A DNA stretch of 64,000 bases from Epiperipatus broadwayi (taxonomy: Eukaryota > Onychophora > Udeonychophora > Euonychophora > Peripatidae), in NCBI GenBank assembly GCA_028023455.1, contig JAQFVV010006294.1, positions 436,001 to 500,000 of the forward strand. Reading direction: 5' to 3'. Within the stretch, counting starts at the first letter, position 1, and every line of letters starts with the position of its first letter. Under the pieces are notes generated by a model. The model was not told where the DNA came from and searched no databases. It worked only from the letters and a program-made list of their open reading frames with translations. A program made the position numbers and the translations under genes. Of the stretch, positions 1 through 12,732 are shown piece after piece.

Positions 1-1216
1 CAACTATTATGCCCAATCTACCATCTGAGAAAATTAATATTATAAGAGTATACAATATGGTAATTTTATTTAGTATTATGATTTTTTTTCTTCCTTAAAA
101 GTCTATGCAGAATTTTTAAGGAAAAAATATATTTCTCTCAAATGCTTTTTTTTAATTTATAGAATTTGTTTCTATCATATATTAGTTATTGGGGTTTTTT
201 TTTTAATTTGTACAATTTGTTACTTATAAAAAGAATGCTAGTCACACTCTCTAATGAATATAATCTTGATGCTTGTAGATCATGATATACTGTATATGAG
301 AACTTAATGAAGTCATACTTTAAGAAAAGATAAGCATTCAGGGTAGTCGAATCATGGTCATTCTTTTTATATGGAATTCAATTTTGTCATTTGTATTCAT
401 TGATAGTAGTTTAGCTGCCTTGTAGGTAGTTAATTATGATTAAGGGATTTTATAGCTTGGTAACCTTTATTAGAAGCTATACTATTTAATACATATTATC
501 TCTGTTCCCCATATCAATAATGTAAAACCAACTTATTTACATTGACAAATTGTTCTATAATGAGCCATACAAGATAAAGTTAAACCATCATCTTAATGAC
601 TATAGATGGGTAACACTGCTTCGAGGTGGCACATCACAATGATAGTTTTATAATCAGATATTAACAGTTATCTGACTAACCCAGATTAATCTGGGATCTT
701 TATCTTCAAATTAATTATAATTAGATCCTCGATGTGACTTATGTAGATATCTAATTGGATTGATTATTGATCAGCTAGCTGAAAAGCAAATCCCAAATCT
801 GCCTATGACTTGAAAACTTTATAAGATTCATCAGACAAACTTAAACTCAGCAGATATACCTTTTACTAAGGCAAATGCTCCCTATTATTATTACTATTAT
901 TATCATTTACACATTACACAATATAATTATTCATTTGCTAGCTGTAGTTTTATTGACAATGTGAAATATAATCTAAGTGCTCACATATAAAATAATATAT
1001 ATTTCACATTTTAATAATAACTCTCTTTCATTTCAATTTATATTTAAGCTAATAAAGGATAATAAATTGAACTCCAAAAACTTATATGAAGCTTGCAAAA
1101 CTATCATTTTATATATATTTTACAATAGTATGATTTTGTTAGACTTAAATTTTATGACTGCATTAATATTTGCAGTTCAATTTGCATGTGTGTTTGTTAT
1201 GGTCAGTTCTCTAGAT
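1..1216. other. AT-rich non-coding sequence
   Basis: No coding region or recognisable repeat is visible. A short ATT-rich microsatellite lies near 885-905. The small open frame overlapping 977-1243 runs into the hAT end at 1217 and has no codon structure worth keeping. Confidence 0.6.
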
Positions 1217-1334
1217 CAGTGTTTCTCAACAACAGGTCCATAGACTGGTACCGATCCATAAAAAAATTTTATCAATCCTTAAAAAATAATGTTAATTGAT
1301 AATTGCAAAATAAATTTCATAAAACTAATTTTCA

Positions 1335-1450
1335 GTCTTGCGTTGTTAGCCGAGAGGTATCGCAGCCGCCATGCAAGCAAGTAGTTGGTTGCAGACGGGT
1401 GTGGGTTCGCGTCCCGGCAGATGCTATGACATATGAAAAAAAAAAAAAAA
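1335..1450 (+). repeat. tRNA-derived SINE, copy 1
   Basis: A short element begins GTCTTGCGTTG and ends in a poly(A) run. It has an RNA polymerase III A box (TAGCCGAGAGG, 1347-1357) and B box (GGTTCGCGTCC, 1404-1414), spaced as in a tRNA with a long variable arm. ACTAATTTTCA is repeated on both sides (about 1324-1334 and 1451-1461), a target duplication typical of LINE-mobilised SINEs. A second copy at 41864-41980 differs at roughly ten positions in the 95-bp body and shares the 3' end GCTATGACATATG plus poly(A). It sits inside the hAT element, so it is the younger insertion. Confidence 0.9.
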
Positions 1451-2554
1451 ACTAATTTTCAATAAAAATAAATCTACTTTAACATGCCTCTAATCTTACG
1501 CAAATTCTGTCATATTGTATAATTCGTGTGCACCATTTGCCAGACTTAAATTTGTCAGACTTCACAAAAGGATATATTTTTAAATAACTAATAGTTTTGA
1601 ATTTTTGTTTTTTAAATTCTATAAAAATGCAGTAAAATAAAAAAAAATTAAAAAATTCAATGGTCTATTATTAGTTATTTATTAAAATGAAATTGAAGTA
1701 TAATAGAGAAACAATAAAATGAAAAACTTGCATTAAATATTATTTTTTTAAAAATTATTTGTAATGATAAAAAAAAAAAAAAAACTGAAATATTTAATAA
1801 AATCTTTAAATTAATTACTTTATTTCTTTAAATAAACCAGAAAACATTTATCTTGGGGGTTTTTTTTTTGTTTTTTTTGGTTTTTTATTAAGAAAAACCG
1901 AATTTATTCATGAAAACTATTGAGATTACATTGAATTTTATCTGTTGTATTAAAAAGTTACACTAAGAATAAAATAACTCCACATTAAAACCATACCACC
2001 ATTAGAGCAAAGCTGGAGAAGTACATTTTTTTAAAGTAACTGTTGAAAGCTTTCTTTTTTTGTGTGTGTGCATTTAATATTCATTATAAAATTATATATT
2101 TGACAAGAATTTGGTGAATCTAAAGGCTAGAAAAAATATATAAAATATTAATATAAATTTGAAATATAAAAATATGTTTTTAACCTTTAAGAAAATGAAT
2201 ACAAAGAGGCAAGATACATTCTTTCTTTTTTAAATATGAGTTCAATCTCTCAAAAAAAAAAAAAAAATCGAATGAAATTGAAATTAAGAGTCCACCAGAA
2301 AAGAATCTTCATTCATTAGATGCTACAATGATAAATATCTGTGGTATGGATTTATTCTTTGGCCTAAATCTTCTGAACAAAGTGTACACCTGATGTGTAT
2401 GATCAGTCATATGAAACCATTAAAAATATTATGACATTTGAAGTCAAAATATTTAGAATCAAAAAAAAAAACCCCTTGCAATATTTTGAATCTAAAAAAT
2501 AAAAGTTTTAAACTTTTCCTCAAAATAAATCTCTATTAAAATGTTCCTATTTAA

Positions 2555-3480
2555 TAGCATTTCAGATTGTTAAAACCAAAAAATCATTTACTGCTAAGTA
2601 AAATTTGATAAAACCAATTTTATTAGATGTTTTTTCAGAAATGTTTGTATCATTTGGATCATTTGTTGCTGATAAAATCAAATTGATAACTCTTTCTAAT
2701 AAAAATATTGGAAGGTGAATTGCTACATTGTCAGAAAACAGAACACCTGCTAATAAACAAAATCAAGAAATCAAAAATATTTGCAATTAAAATTGATGAA
2801 TCATCTGATATTTCCAAAAAAGTTATATCAATCTGTTACATTAGATATATTGACTTTATTTCTGAAGGTATCAAAGAAGAATTTCCGTGTTGAGCAAATA
2901 GCTTCATACATAACAAGTACTGAAATTTTTAATGCATTAAATTTTTATATTAACAAACATGATTTGGGTTAAAAAACTGTAAAGGTTTATGTACTGAAGG
3001 AGCAATTATAGTATGGTAGGCATTCTGGTGTTACTAAAAATGTCAAGAACTAATGATCCCTGATTTATTAACTACAAATTACATAATAAGTCAGCAGCAT
3101 TTAGAGATAAAAATGTATTCCAGAGTTGAATGAAGATTTAGCTAAATGTATAAAAATCATAAATTTTGTAAAAAAAAAAAAAAAGCTATCTAAATTCCAG
3201 ACTATTCATATCACTTTATTAAGAAGTTGGAGCAGAACATGAGGAATTACCATATTATTATGAATATAAGATGAGCCCAAATTTAAGATGCAATAGAATT
3301 TTAAGCTTGGAAAATTGGGGGGAAAAAATTTAAATGAATTTATTGAAAAATAAGAAACATTTTTAATTATTTTATGTACAATAAGTTCACCTAATTTATT
3401 ATAAATCTTCTTCAGACATATTTTCACTTTCTACATCATCTTCAGTATTCCAAGTACATCATCTTAAATGCCATTTAAAC
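2555..3480 (+). pseudogene. hAT transposase pseudogene (ZBED5/SCAND3-like)
   Basis: Translation shifts frame several times but gives a clear hAT transposase core. From 2740 on it reads LINKIKKSKIFAIKIDES then SDISKK, the conserved segment around the first catalytic Asp of this family. This is followed by ICYIRYID and, after a shift, by ASYITSTEIFNALNFYI. Near 3130-3250 it reads LNEDLAKCIKIINFV, then LNSRLF, then VGAEHEELPYYYE, corresponding to the region before the conserved hAT motif. Multiple stops and shifts make it non-functional. No ATG-to-stop frame longer than about 60 codons survives. Confidence 0.85.
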
Positions 3481-4124
3481 TGATAGCAATGCAATATTTT
3501 AAGAAAGACTTTTTTGGTAATTTGTTCAGGGATCTTTCCAAGACTGCAAAACCCACTCAAAATTAAAATTGCCATGCAATTCTACATAGCAGATATTATC
3601 AATCATAATACTATGGGAAATACATCAGCAAAAATAAGCTGTTAAAATATTTGTATTAGACCTGCTGTGATGAAAGTCGATAGCACAAAGAAATATATTT
3701 AATTAATAATATTTGTTAATGTTTGTATTTCTATTATATGCATATTGTTTGCATTAGAGACTTTTTTTAGTGTTAATAACCGGGGGAGGGAGCGCTTTAA
3801 ATAAAAAAAATTTTAAATATAGTACTGACATTTAATGTTGCCAATAAACATTTTTCTTTTTGATAAAAAATCTTTTCTAAAATGCAAATTAATATATTTA
3901 TCCGATTATTAAAGTAAACGTAAGTTTTTTAAAAAACTAAGTTCTATTGACAGTTGATGAAAATAATCTATAATGGCAAACATAAAACAGTTGATTTGAA
4001 TTGTTTTTAAAAAATAGATGTGTAAAGGTCTAAAAAATCCTTTTAAAATCAAAATAATAAAAAATCAAAATAAAATAATAGTAAAAAACAAAAAAAATAT
4101 TAAAAAAAAAAAAAAAGAAAAAAC
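3481..4124. other. AT-rich sequence, possible hAT 3' tail
   Basis: No gene seen. This stretch could hold the rest of the hAT element, but no terminal inverted repeat is visible. A GGGGGAGGG run occurs near 3783. Confidence 0.4.
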
Positions 4125-7100
4125 ACTGGCAATAGGCTTACAATTATTATTATTATTATTATGTAATAGTATGTTTATTAGTTGTAAAAAATTTTTAGCG
4201 GGGGGCACCCTTTTCCTGGTTTTTTGTTTGGTTCTCTCCTTGGTGCGCCTTCAGAGCACTTCTAGATAAATTCCTAGAAATATCGTTCGCCTTCCCAACC
4301 AAAGAGGATTTTCTTATACCGAAAAGTCCCTTGTTGGCGGGAAACCAAAGATTTTCTAGATAAAACAGAAAGGTCCCAATGGCTAACGTTATGGTTTTTC
4401 TATACTAAAAGAAAGAGAGAATGCTTGTCGGGCAGTAGTCTTTGTTCTCTTTTCTCGTAATAGGAATTCTTTTCTCTGTAGTTTTGGAGAGGGGGTTTGA
4501 AGCAGTCATAGTTTTTAAAATTTGATGGTCTTTTTTTTAATGTGTTGTAACTTAGTTTACTGTTGTAAGTTTAGTAATAATGTCCTGAAGATCCATTACA
4601 AAGGGGTAACCCTCAAAAATTGCTTTTAGGGTGAAAAGGAAAAAAAAATTAAAGGATCAGGAAAAGTACGTTTGCAAGAATTCGTTCATGACCAGTTACT
4701 TTCGCTATATATATACGCACAAACAAAAACAACCCACTGTCTAATTTTAGGAATTACTTGTCCAAAAATAAATTGTCGGTTTTTTTTTTTTTTGTTTTGT
4801 TCTTTTTATTTCATAAGATTGTTTTTATATCTACCCTACAAAAACACCCAGTTCCTGTTATTATTGTCAAAAAAAGAATTCACGGGGTTTGTTTTTTCAA
4901 TGGGTCTTTGACGTTTGTTTGTTTTTATATATACACATTACAAAAAAAAAAAGAAACCCTTTCTGTTAATTACTGTCAAAGAAACCTTAGTCCTTTTTTT
5001 TAAATTTAGTATTTCAATACGGTCCCTTTTATATAAACAGACTTAACAAAAATAACTCACTTTCTGATTTATTACTCCCCCCCCCCAAAAAAAAAAACTC
5101 TCACATCATAATACGGTATGCATCTAGTAATACTAATATTGAACAGAAATTGTTCTATAGGATTCATAACTTGGATAGCGTAAACAACATATTTCTAGTG
5201 CTTTTGCCACAGAAACAATGCTGGGCTAGACAAAGTGAACACAACTACACTCATATATTTATATAAAATTTTAATATTATATAAGTTCATGAGGACATTT
5301 AGTAAACATTGATATGTATATATACATATTTGTCATTTATGATGTGTTATATTTTTATGTTATATGGTCTGTAATTTGCATTATAGGATTATTTGTTTAT
5401 TATTGATTAATGAGCATTTATAAATGTATGTTTTTATGGGTAATAAGTTATTTCTTGGGCTCATTATTCTATGATTTTTTTTTTGTAATTTTACTGTATG
5501 ATTAAAAAACTACATATTGGGCAGTTTTTGTATTAAGTAAATATAATAAATTTCAGGAATTGAACAGTAATATATATATATATACATAATGATACTGCTA
5601 AAATATATAATTTATTTTAATTATGTTACCAGTCTGTGAATTTTTTTTCTAGAATCTTAGTAATATATATAATGACATAGCTAAATATATATATATATAA
5701 GTTATTTTAATTATGTTACTAATCAGTAGAATTTTTTTCTAGAATCTAAGTGATCCAAAGAGAGAAAAAGGTTAAGAAAAAGTATATTTGTTTAGGGAAA
5801 TAAATAAATTAAATATATGAAGGATGTTTTATCATTGAATATGATATATTGATATCCATAATAATCTTTCTTTGCAGAATTCAGAGTAAAGAAATAATGT
5901 TATAAAATATACCACTGATTTTCAGGGGGGGGCATTAAATAAAACATGATAGTTTTTTTCTCTAATTTGGAATTTTTATTTTATTAGAAAAATAATAATT
6001 TAATAAAAATAGTCATATATAATTTCTCTCTCTTTTAATTGTATCATTTAGAAATATTTTTTAATTTGTAAGGATTAATAAGATTTTTGTTTCCATTACA
6101 ACTTTATATTAAAAATTTTAACAGTTTAATTTTGAATTTTCTGCAATAAAAGATTTGTAATTTTTTTTTTTGACTTATGTATAAACAGTTTAGTTACAAA
6201 ATCCAGGAAATGACTATATATAACAAGTTATTGTAAATATATATTTAAAAACATATTAAGAAACAATTATAAAAGTATAAAATTTCAATTTTATAATATC
6301 TAAATGACAACAATAAACAAAATAAAATGTATAATTATTTTGTTATAATAAATCATAAATGTATGCATAATTTAACGTGTATACATAATTTCATATATAC
6401 ATTATTATATATCAATATTCACCTATATTTAAAAAATTAGCTCAGATAGAGATAGATGGATAGACAGATATATAGATAATCGTATGCATTGTGAAATAAC
6501 ATATAATTCAGCAAAAGATGTGATTCTACTAATCGTTGATTTTCTACCAAATTAATAAAAAAAACTATAGCTTTTCTTTAAAGATGTAATTAGAATTAGG
6601 AAAGAAATCCCACCACGATTTTAAGGAAAAATTAATTTATTTCTTATGGCAAACTAGTTCTATCAATTAATTTTTAATAGAAAAGAAAATAATTTTAGAT
6701 TATTTTTGAAAGAAGATAGATTTAAAATTTGAATACTATGTATTTTTTAATCAAGAAAATTAAGGAAACATTAATCATTATGCAGATATAACATTAATCA
6801 TTAAAAAATATAGATCTATATGTAAATATATAAAAAATAATATATTATGAATAGATATAATAAAAATATAAATAAATGTAAATATGTATATATACATATC
6901 AATGTTTATAAATGTCCTCATGAACTTATATAATATTAAAATATATAAATATATGGGTAGTTGTGCACTGTGTCAATATGGTAATGCATTGTTTTTGAAA
7001 AGAAGAAATATGTGTTTAGGTCAAGTTATACTATAGAAAATTTGTTCATATTAGTATTACAGATGTAAGATGTGAGAGTATATGGAATTCAACAAAGTGT

Positions 7101-7195
7101 TTTAATGTCATTGAAGTAAAGATCTTAAAACTTACCTAACATACTATTACATAATAATAATAATAATAATTGTAAGCCTATTGCCGTGTTTTCTT
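4125..7195. mobile_element. Large fold-back element with asymmetric arms
   Basis: The left end (about 4128-4175, GGCAATAGGCTTAC followed by an ATT run and ATGTAATAGTATGTT) is the inverted copy of 7139-7192. A second pair matches further in: 5098-5345 with 6882-7080, sharing the segment around ATGAGGACATTTA and the ATATGTATATATACATAT stretch. The left arm carries about 930 bp (4175-5098) that is absent from the right arm, which has only about 60 bp there. That points to an insertion in the left or a deletion in the right. No transposase is visible, so it is a non-autonomous or fold-back DNA element. Confidence 0.7.
4697..5096 (+). repeat. Degenerate minisatellite, about 4 units of ~95-120 bp
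   Basis: Four imperfect tandem units begin near 4704, 4826, 4921 and 5027. Each starts with TTTATAT(A/C), then ACAAAAA and CCC, then TTCTGTTATTA or similar followed by GTCAAA, and each ends in a T-rich tract. The last unit ends in a run of C followed by a run of A (about 5077-5097). It lies wholly inside the arm insertion of the fold-back. Confidence 0.55.
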
Positions 7196-8036
7196 ACGCA
7201 TCTTGTAAGGTGAAAAAAAATGCAAAAGTGTAGTTCCCAGAATCATTTCACATAAGTCACGCGAAAAGGCATGTTTGTGGGAGAACATCTATGAGATTAT
7301 CCTATCCCCCAACCCCACACAGCACTATGCACTGAAAGGTTTATTTGCTCATATGAGTGCATGTCTTGGCCGATCCAAAGGATCGGCAAAACCATCAGAT
7401 CCCCTCCCTACACATGCCAGCACTACTCATTGAAATGTATACTGTAATTATAAATTGCAATTTAGAAAATAATGTTGGTTTGTAAATGGCGGTATGCGCT
7501 GAAATGTATAATGTAATTAAAAATGTAAATTATAAAATAATGTTGCTTCGTAAATTTTTTTTAAATATTTTGAAAAATTGTCAGAAAACGGAAATCAAAA
7601 AATTATTGATTCGGTAACGTTACATTTCATTATTTTTGCAAGCAACAATGCCAGCGAGCGGCCACATTGGACAAAAAATGCACAACCTAAATATGTATTT
7701 TCATTAGAATATATGTATATACATATATATAAATCTAAAAGTGCTTAAGGATATATATATACTTATACACTAAATCATGCATACATTTATAACATACAAA
7801 TAATTGTATATATATATAAATGCAGCTTTGAAAAATGGATTTCTGTATATGGATATTTTTTATAAATTGAATAAAATTCAATTAGCATTTATAAAAATGT
7901 ATTTTAATAATGCAAGGATTCATTTAAGCTTATGCTACAGTTCTAAAATTAAGAGGCTAGAATAAAGTGTATGCAAGAGGATCACAAACTATTATTGATA
8001 ATGATTCAAATGTAATTAGTTGATTATAGTACTCTT
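7196..8036. other. Unassigned sequence with a GC-rich hairpin
   Basis: No coding region. A perfect 8-bp inverted repeat, GCCGATCC-AAA-GGATCGGC, occupies 7369-7387. It is unusually GC-rich for this window. Short ATG-rich direct repeats (TGAAATGTATA.TGTAATTA) occur at about 7431 and 7499. Confidence 0.5.
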
Positions 8037-8044
8037 GCCTAATT

Positions 8045-11000
8045 CAGGAATGAGAAACCTCTGGCCCTGCTCCAACTCTGGTTGATAAAAGCTCTTAATA
8101 CAACTCCCAGACATTTTCATAAACATATATAAAATGGCATTCTATAAAACTTTCTATTTAAACATGTTCTAATATTGAATTAAGAGATAAGTAAAATAAA
8201 ATATTTTTTCTAGTACATTCAACCTTAATAATATGTAACGAGCACAGACGACGTTACATTATTTTTTTTTATTATTAAACATTAAAATAAAAAGTTCGCA
8301 TTTAAAATTTTTTTTTTTAAGACAGAAAAATTGAAAACAAATTCTACCTTAAACTCGTATATATATAAATCGCACAGATGAGAAAAATTATTAAAACAAA
8401 ACTTTATTAAAGAAAAAGTATTTTAAAACTAAATTTTAAAAAGATTTGGAGATAAAATTATATCTTTAAATTTATCTTTAAATATATCTTTGGATTTGGA
8501 AAACAGGTTAATTAATGTTATGGAAATGATTATTTTAATTAATCCAAGTGAACAAGCCCTTGGGCATTTAAATGCATAAACAACGGTCAGATAGGAAAAC
8601 AAAAGAAACTTTTAGCAAATAAAAAGAAATCCCTATGGAATCGGACCTCAGCGAAAAGACCACCATCATCGATGACATAATGTTGAGTCAATCCTTAAGA
8701 TTAATATTAAAGGAAAAGTTGGAAATTATTATGGATTATTAAGAGAGGACTGAGATGTGTTAAGTCGGAGAGTTGGAGGTGAAGGGATTGAAAGACGCAC
8801 TTTCAATTCCTTCAGTTGTTATAAAAATGGAAAAATTAAACATCGCTTTTCTTATACTGATGACAACAGGATCATCGGGGGATTTAATGTGGATTCCAAA
8901 CGGCATGCAATGAATAAAAAGGAACGTTGAAAAAAAAATCGTAAGAACTTTAAAAACATTTTGAAACACTAAGAACTTTAAAATATAAACTTTCTCCGTC
9001 TTTAATTTATAAGAAATAGAATCCTATCTGACCAATGTTATTTATTAATTAGTTATAATTTTATTTAATGTATTTCTTTTGTAAAATCATTTCCATTTAG
9101 TTTTTTTTGTTCTTTAAGTTTATTATGATTTCTGTTTTCCGATAAATTAAAATATATCAATGTTAAACTTAAGTTGTATAGATTTGTAAAGTTATATTAG
9201 GGGAGGGTAATCTTAGGTTATTTGTTTCGTAGTTAAATTGGGTCAATGGATTGAATATATTGGTATAGTTAGTAGATGTAATGCAAGATTCACTACGGGC
9301 AGAATCGTTAGTATACGCCGCACTCACCCGTTTGCCTATGGAAGGAATTATAAGTCGGAGACCAAAGTTCCTTTCTATGGAGTTTTTTTTTTATTGCTCT
9401 TCTTGTCAGATAGAGGTAGTATTCCTATCTGACGAGAGGCAATTTATTCTCTTAACTTTTTGTGCTGCCGTATTTCGTATTACATTGAATACATCGATAT
9501 ATCAGATGAATTGGCATTAGTTTGACTGAGAACTTTTGGCCTAAGGTTAAATAAGGATAGAATATTTTCTTTTCAAATGCAAATCTATGTAGTCTATTCA
9601 TACTGGACACTAAATAAAAATGCATTAAATTTAAGTTGTTTATAGACGCTTGCATGGATGGGTTATCAGTTAATTATGTTTTGGGTATTCATGTTTGATC
9701 AAAATATATACACGTTCGATAAATAATGATACCTTATGGTGAGTATCTAAAATGTATTTATTCGGATGTCTTTTAAGTTATTGGTGTCAATGCATGCATC
9801 TTATATGTGAATGCTAATGGGTTACTTATAAATTTCCCTCTGCAATTGACGGTATCAATGACTTTATATTTTGATCGTTTATGTTTATTTTGAAATGTCT
9901 TTAACATGAAATCTATGTAACCGATCTATACTCAACATGTTTTAAAACAAACTTTTTTAAATCCATTTGTGCGAACTAATAATAGTATAAAATTTAAAAT
10001 GTAAATTAAAAATCTAAAATAAAAGTTAAAAATAAAGTTAAATGTTAAAGTAAACATATTAAAATAAAAATGTTAAATGTTATATATATGTGTGCGTAAA
10101 TAAATTTTTGTATGTTAATTACTGGCAGTGGCTTATTTTATTCCTTTTTTATATATTCTTAGATAATCTCTGCTACTCCTTGAGCTAGTGACTTGGGCTA
10201 ACGACCGGAATCAAAATTTAAAAAAAAAAAATTTTTTTTTTTGATTTACGTATCTGCCTACTTTATAAATTTTTCTAGGTTCAAATGCCTAGATGGCGCC
10301 TGTAGTGTAGATTACGTTAAGCTCTTTCTCCGGATCATTATAAATAATTCTAATTAATTCTGTCAGAGGTGCAATATTCCAACAAATTATCTATATAGGA
10401 TGGCAATCTGATTACAGATTTAATCTATGATGCTGAGGAAATTTTATTTTTATACTGTATATTAGCAAAAATAAAATAAATTTTTTACTTTATTATTATT
10501 AGTTTGCATTTATTTATTTTTTATTATGATGGCTATATCAGGTAAGAAAAAATATTGACAAAAAAATTGAGTATTTCAATAGAAATGGACGACACATTTT
10601 TTTAATAGAAAAAATAGTAAATTGATGTGCCTGATAGCACTCAAAAGTATTTTAGTTAATAAAGAATATTATTTATCAAAACATTCTGATTATAACAAAA
10701 TTGGTCAGGAAAGAAAAATATTATAATAGAAAACTTAAAAAGGAGCTTCATTGAGTGGCTGATATGTCTCATAAAAAGTCCAAACGACAGAAAATTCTGT
10801 GATGGCAAATTACTTTTTTTTAAAAAAAAAAAGCAGGAACTTTGAAACTACTTTTGAAGGGACATAAAGAAATTTGAAAATACAAAGAATAGTTATAAAG
10901 CAAATTAGAAAATTTGTCATTAAATGTGCAACAGTCATTATTAATAATATTTACTATATTTTTATTTCACACAAAAAAATAATAATAATAATATGGTCCT

Positions 11001-11189
11001 TATTTAAAAAGGGCAAGTTGGAATTGGCCTGCCAGCTGAAAAAAGATTGCCTGCCTCTAATGATTAGGGATAAATTAATTTTTTGATCAAATGTAGCAGG
11101 CTAATTTTTAAATCGATAATTTTATGTCTCGTGAATGATATTATAAATATCCAAATGGCCCTTGGCAGAAAAAAGGTTCCCCATCCCTG
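8045..11189. mobile_element. hAT-like element with matching ends and 8-bp target duplication
   Basis: The left end CAGGAATGAGAAACC (8045) and the right end GGTTCCCCATCCCTG (ending at 11189) are imperfect inverted repeats of the hAT consensus type. Both continue into a TGGCCC / GGCCC subterminal motif. The flanks are GCCTAATT (8037-8044) and GCTTAATT (11190-11197), an 8-bp duplication with one change, as expected for hAT insertion. The 3145-bp interior shows no readable transposase, only short frames without family motifs. It may be a non-autonomous derivative that later collected other insertions. Confidence 0.7.
9405..9433. repeat. Short inverted repeat GTCAGATAG/CTATCTGAC
   Basis: A 9-bp perfect inverted repeat with an 11-nt spacer. 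The same decamer CCTATCTGAC also occurs near 9020, and its complement near 8587, so the word recurs inside the 8.5-9.5 kb part of the hAT-like element. Its role is unknown. Confidence 0.4.
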
Positions 11190-12240
11190 GCTTAATTATT
11201 ATACTTGTCTTCTGGCAAAAATATATATATATAAGTATAGGATAAGCACTCTTCATAATGTTAATGTAGTTTTACCATAACTTATATATATCAACTGCTC
11301 AAAGGCAGATAAATTAACTAGACATCAAATAACTGTCCTGTATTAACACTTGATCAACATTGGTAAGGATTCGCCAGTGTTTACGATCTTTTATCACAAT
11401 TCATTCTAATATCTTCATTTTTAGAGTTATGTTACAGACTCTTACTTTTGTTACTATATTGTTTAAGCTGGAGAGTTTGGTAATTTGTTGCTGTATTAAC
11501 ATTATTAGTCAAGAAAATAAGGTGTCTATAGTTAATAATAAACTGAAAGTACTAAAATATATATTTACATAATGAGATTCAATGTATATAATTATTCAAG
11601 AAAATTGATTTAAGTTTAAAACTTTAGGCTGATTTTAATTTCAGGTTTTCAACTTGATAGATAAAATGTAGAAGTGGTATCTGGAATAATGTTTGCATTC
11701 CTTCCAACTTTGAATTCCAGCCTTGCTGATAAACACATGCCAAAAACCAATGTGAAAGGGGAATTTAAATAGCATGGATAGATATTTATATAAAGCTGGT
11801 AACTACTAATAACTCAAGCTTATGCTAAAAAGCATTTAGAATTGAGAGCTGCTCTTGTCTTATATTACTTAAGCTAAGGAATTAGTCATTTATTTTTATT
11901 ATCTTCATGTACTATTAATTCTATATTCGCAATTTAATGTTCAGCATTTATAAAGTATAGGAATGAAGCTGATTTTTTATCATGTTCTTGTATAGCTCAG
12001 TTATATTCTTTTCCTTTCACAGATTTATAAGTACAGTAAATGCTATATATATATTTAAGTCATTCTACTTTATACATTATTCTAATTTTGTTTTGCCTTG
12101 TATAATATCAATTAATTTTGTTATTATTTGCCCACTCATTTCCATTATTTCATTTTGTTATTCACACATCTTTCCAGAAAATGGTATTTTTATCCAATTC
12201 TTTTTTCCTGTTATTAAACATTATATTTCTTATACCTGAA
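11190..12240. other. AT-rich sequence without recognised genes
   Basis: Only short frames with no family resemblance are seen here. Confidence 0.5.
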
Positions 12241-12249
12241 ACTTAATTG

Positions 12250-12335
12250 TAAATATAGGGGATTTGAACTCCAACTTTCAAGCAACCTTTAACTATCTCA
12301 TACAACTGATACACATGACCACACATATGTAGAAA
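12250..12335 (-). repeat. Degenerate tRNA-like repeat fragment
   Basis: On the minus strand the segment reads GTATGAGATAG and then GGAGTTCAAATCCCC, a B-box-like GGTTCAAATCC motif. The same arrangement (GTATAAGATGGAG followed by GAGTTCAAGTCC) occurs in both arms of the fold-back at 33450-34310. It is therefore a solo fragment of that family. Confidence 0.5.
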
Positions 12336-12439
12336 AGATAAATAATCACCAATAAAACATGATATAGTAATAGAAACATTATATAGTAATTTGCGATTGT
12401 AACCACAATATATATAACCAAAATCACACTTTTTCTTAT

Positions 12440-12530
12440 TTTTGCTGTAATATCTCATACAAACAATTTATCCAACGTGCTAAAAAGTGTTTGAAGCAGG
12501 TTGGATAAATTGTTTGCACAATATATATAT
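12440..12530. repeat. Hairpin repeat related to the 18-kb fold-back
   Basis: Positions 12460-12476 and 12500-12516 form a perfect 17-bp inverted repeat (CAAACAATTTATCCAAC) with a 23-nt loop. The preceding TTGCTGTAATATCT and the loop word AAAAAGTGTTTGAA also occur around 17942-18000 and 18140-18150. This links the two loci as one repeat family. Confidence 0.6.
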
Positions 12531-12609
12531 AATCATTACCAGTAATGGATCATGATGCAGATGCCATAAATTTACAAAGATGACATAATAAGCAGAGCAA
12601 TTAATTGTC

Positions 12610-12658
12610 TGCCCCCCCCCAAGGCAAGGAACCATGTCATTGTCACAAGGTTTTTGTT

Positions 12659-12690
<32 letters not shown>

Positions 12691-12732
12691 ATTATTATTA
12701 TTATAATAATAATAATAATAATAATAATATAT
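12610..12732. repeat. Compound microsatellite
   Basis: A C run (about 12613-12621) is followed by (GTT)n from about 12655, then (ATT)n and (ATA)n to about 12730. Confidence 0.9.

Larger units (their letters stand above)
1217..3480 (+). mobile_element. Decayed hAT DNA transposon, 3' end not located
   Basis: The left end starts CAGTGTTTCTCAAC at 1217-1230, a terminal inverted repeat typical of hAT elements of the Charlie/ZBED group. It is followed by a GGTCCATAGACTGG-type subterminal stretch as in many members. The interior holds a broken transposase (2555-3480). A SINE has inserted at 1335-1450. The matching right end (GTTGAGAAACACTG or similar) was not found between 3480 and 4120, so the 3' limit given is only the end of the readable transposase. 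The 8 bp before the left end, CTCTAGAT, would be the expected target duplication, but its partner was not seen. Confidence 0.7.

Noticed and set aside
12655-12730. CRISPR-like or other regularly spaced repeats
   Set aside because: It is a simple trinucleotide microsatellite in animal DNA; there are no spacers.
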